DNA of 6,714 nucleotides. Source: Firmicutes bacterium CAG:238 (lineage in GTDB: Bacteria > Bacillota > Clostridia > Peptostreptococcales > Anaerovoracaceae). Positions 5,936 to 6,714 of this stretch are shown one piece after another. Both the position numbers and the translations under genes were made by a program. How positions within the stretch are numbered: the stretch's first letter is position 1; every line of letters starts with the position of its first letter. The notes beneath the pieces are model-generated. The model made no database searches and had not been told where the DNA came from. It saw nothing but the letters and a program-made list of their open reading frames with translations. The DNA lies in the NCBI GenBank assembly GCA_000435615.1, contig FR882012.1, positions 45,891-52,604 of the forward strand, in the 5' to 3' direction.

Positions 5936-5974
5936 GATAAAAACCGTGTGACAGGCTTTGCGGCGGTTTTTGTC
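5936..5974 (+). terminator. Probable terminator after the DIP1984-family gene
   Basis: GATAAAAACCG (5936-5946) pairs with CGGTTTTTGTC (5964-5974), with one G-T pair and a 17-base loop. The descending arm contains the T run. The large loop and AT-rich stem make it weaker than a textbook terminator, but its position just after the stop codon supports it. Confidence 0.5.
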
Positions 5975-6195
5975 ATGAAATAAAAGTTGGTAGCGCAGCG
6001 GAGCGAATGTGATCTCTGTGGCGGAGAATGCGTCCACAACACATAGTTGGGAGTGCCGTGGGCTGGATGGGGATGGTTTCGAATCCCTAAGAATGGTTAT
6101 GCCTAAATTGTCATAAACGCACATCGCATCCTGTATCTTTACGACCAAACATTGACTGCTGCGCGAGGGAGCGGTAAGGGGAAATATCTTTTTGG
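5975..6195. other. Stretch with no recognisable gene
   Basis: Together with the hairpins on either side, this forms a 337-base gap between the DIP1984-family and HicB genes. I see only short open frames with no start or ribosome site, for example one ending GLDGDGFESLRMVMPKLS before a TAA near 6115. A small hairpin GGGAT/ATCCC encloses a TTCGA loop near 6079-6089, which resembles a tRNA T-arm but has no matching acceptor or anticodon stem. The reverse strand is open through this stretch, but that frame crosses both hairpins and has no visible ribosome site or family motif. Confidence 0.4.
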
Positions 6196-6226
6196 AAAAG
6201 TGCAACTGTGAATAGTTGCACTTTTT
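6196..6226. terminator. Strong hairpin: terminator and/or operator before hicB
   Basis: AAAAGTGCAACT (6196-6207) and AGTTGCACTTTT (6214-6225) form a perfect 12-base-pair stem with a 6-base loop GTGAAT and a T run on the + strand. With A-run symmetry it could also act on the opposite strand. The right arm overlaps the -35 of the HicB promoter, so the same palindrome is well placed as an operator for a ribbon-helix-helix repressor. Confidence 0.75.
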
Positions 6227-6244
6227 CTGTGCCTGTGATATGAT
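6216..6244 (+). promoter_or_regulatory. Promoter of the HicB-family gene
   Basis: TTGCAC (6216-6221) and TATGAT (6239-6244) are 17 bases apart, and TG at 6236-6237 makes an extended -10. The predicted start near 6251 leaves a leader of about 15 bases that contains AGGAGG at 6253-6258. The -35 is part of the palindrome at 6196-6225, consistent with autoregulation. Confidence 0.6.
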
Positions 6245-6265
6245 AACATTGCAGGAGGTTTTGAC

Positions 6266-6714
6266 ATGCACAACACGATGAAATATAAAACCTATGTCGG
6301 CTCTGTAGAGTTTTCGGAAGCGAAGGAATGTTTTTTCGGGAATGTTTTGGGAATCAGAAAGGACATATCATATGAAGGGGAAGATGTACGCAGTTTGATT
6401 CGTAACTTTCACGAAGCGGTAGACGACTACCTTGCGGACTGCAGTGAGGCGGGAACAGAGCCGGAGAAGGCGTATAAAGGGACTTTTAATGTCAGAGTTT
6501 CTGAGAACCTTCACCGGGAGGCCGCATTGTATGGCTTGAACAATAACATGAGTCTGAACAGTGTCGTGGAAAATGCGATGCAGAATATGGTTGAGAAGAA
6601 TTTTTATCACCCAACGTCCATGGTGCGGGAAGACATTAAGGACTTTTATTATAAAGAACCGAAAAAGGATGTTGAAAAGGAAAGAATAAAAAAATACTTT
6701 GAGGATGAGAACCG
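6266..6714 (+). CDS. hicB: HicB-family antitoxin with ribbon-helix-helix domain, 3'-partial
   Basis: The frame runs open from ATG 6266 to the window end (149 full codons). AGGAGG at 6253-6258 fixes the start; a second ATG at 6278 is less well placed. Residues 5-35 (MKYKTYVGSVEFSEAKECFFGNVLGIRKDI) form the degenerate RNase-H-like HicB fold. YEGEDVRSLIRNFHEAVDDYL follows (36-56). Residues 73-110 are a ribbon-helix-helix DNA-binding domain (FNVRVSENLHREAALYG, then MSLNSVVENAM). HicB proteins neutralise the mRNA-cleaving HicA toxin and repress their own promoter. Here no hicA lies upstream, and any partner must be downstream of the window. After the DNA-binding domain an acidic/basic tail of at least 39 residues continues (FYHPTSMVREDIKDFYYKEP and beyond), longer than in many HicB proteins. 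It could be an orphan regulator. Confidence 0.85.
   Translation, partial: MHNTMKYKTYVGSVEFSEAKECFFGNVLGIRKDISYEGEDVRSLIRNFHEAVDDYLADCSEAGTEPEKAYKGTFNVRVSENLHREAALYGLNNNMSLNSVVENAMQNMVEKNFYHPTSMVREDIKDFYYKEPKKDVEKERIKKYFEDEN

Noticed and set aside
5983..6095. tRNA gene suggested by D-arm-like and T-arm-like pieces
   Set aside because: The pieces are too far apart, there is no 7-base acceptor pairing and no believable anticodon arm.
5813..6271. 152-codon open frame on the minus strand
   Set aside because: It overlaps the end of the well-supported DIP1984-family gene and runs through both hairpins and the hicB promoter. It has no family motif and a composition typical of a chance frame.

Overview
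The window looks like a chromosomal accessory region of a Bacillota bacterium, probably an anaerobic Clostridia or Negativicutes member. The reasons are strong AGGAGG-type ribosome binding sites, TTGATT/TATAAT-type promoters, a gene derived from PolC (the replicase type of this phylum), a YusI-like ArsC-family protein, a DIP1984-family protein and a HicB antitoxin. The genus cannot be fixed from the sequence alone. All real genes I can support lie on the + strand.

Region 1 (1-4551) is an AT-rich run of five closely packed genes. The first, cut by the window edge, is a MoxR-type AAA+ ATPase. It is joined by an ATGA stop/start overlap to a protein that combines a zinc-metallopeptidase-like HEMLH motif with a C-terminal von Willebrand A (vWA) domain. 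This in turn is joined by a second ATGA overlap to a 141-residue protein with ankyrin-like repeats. After a 28-base gap that holds a candidate promoter comes a short agmatine/peptidyl-arginine-deiminase-fold enzyme with its motifs intact. Last is a 400-residue protein clearly descended from the PolC replicase alpha subunit but lacking almost all of the polymerase core.

Region 2 (4552-4949) has no intact gene. It holds a decayed remnant of a BspA-type leucine-rich-repeat (LRR_5) protein, then a well-formed sigma-A-type promoter whose -10 box lies between the arms of a perfect 13-base inverted repeat.

Region 3 (4950-5928) is visibly more GC-rich and looks like ordinary gene content: an ArsC/YusI-like thioredoxin-fold protein and a DIP1984-family coiled-coil protein, possibly one transcript ending at a hairpin at 5936-5974.

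Region 4 (5929-6714) starts with 337 bases without a supported gene. It ends in a perfect 12-base-stem hairpin that works as a terminator or as an operator, because it overlaps the -35 of the next promoter. After it comes a HicB-family antitoxin with a ribbon-helix-helix domain, cut by the window end. No HicA toxin is visible.

The most unusual item is the palm-less PolC-derived protein in the MoxR/vWA cluster. The ATPase, vWA protein and ankyrin-like protein very likely act together, given translational coupling and the known MoxR-vWA partnership. Whether the deiminase and the PolC relic belong to the same system is inference from position only.
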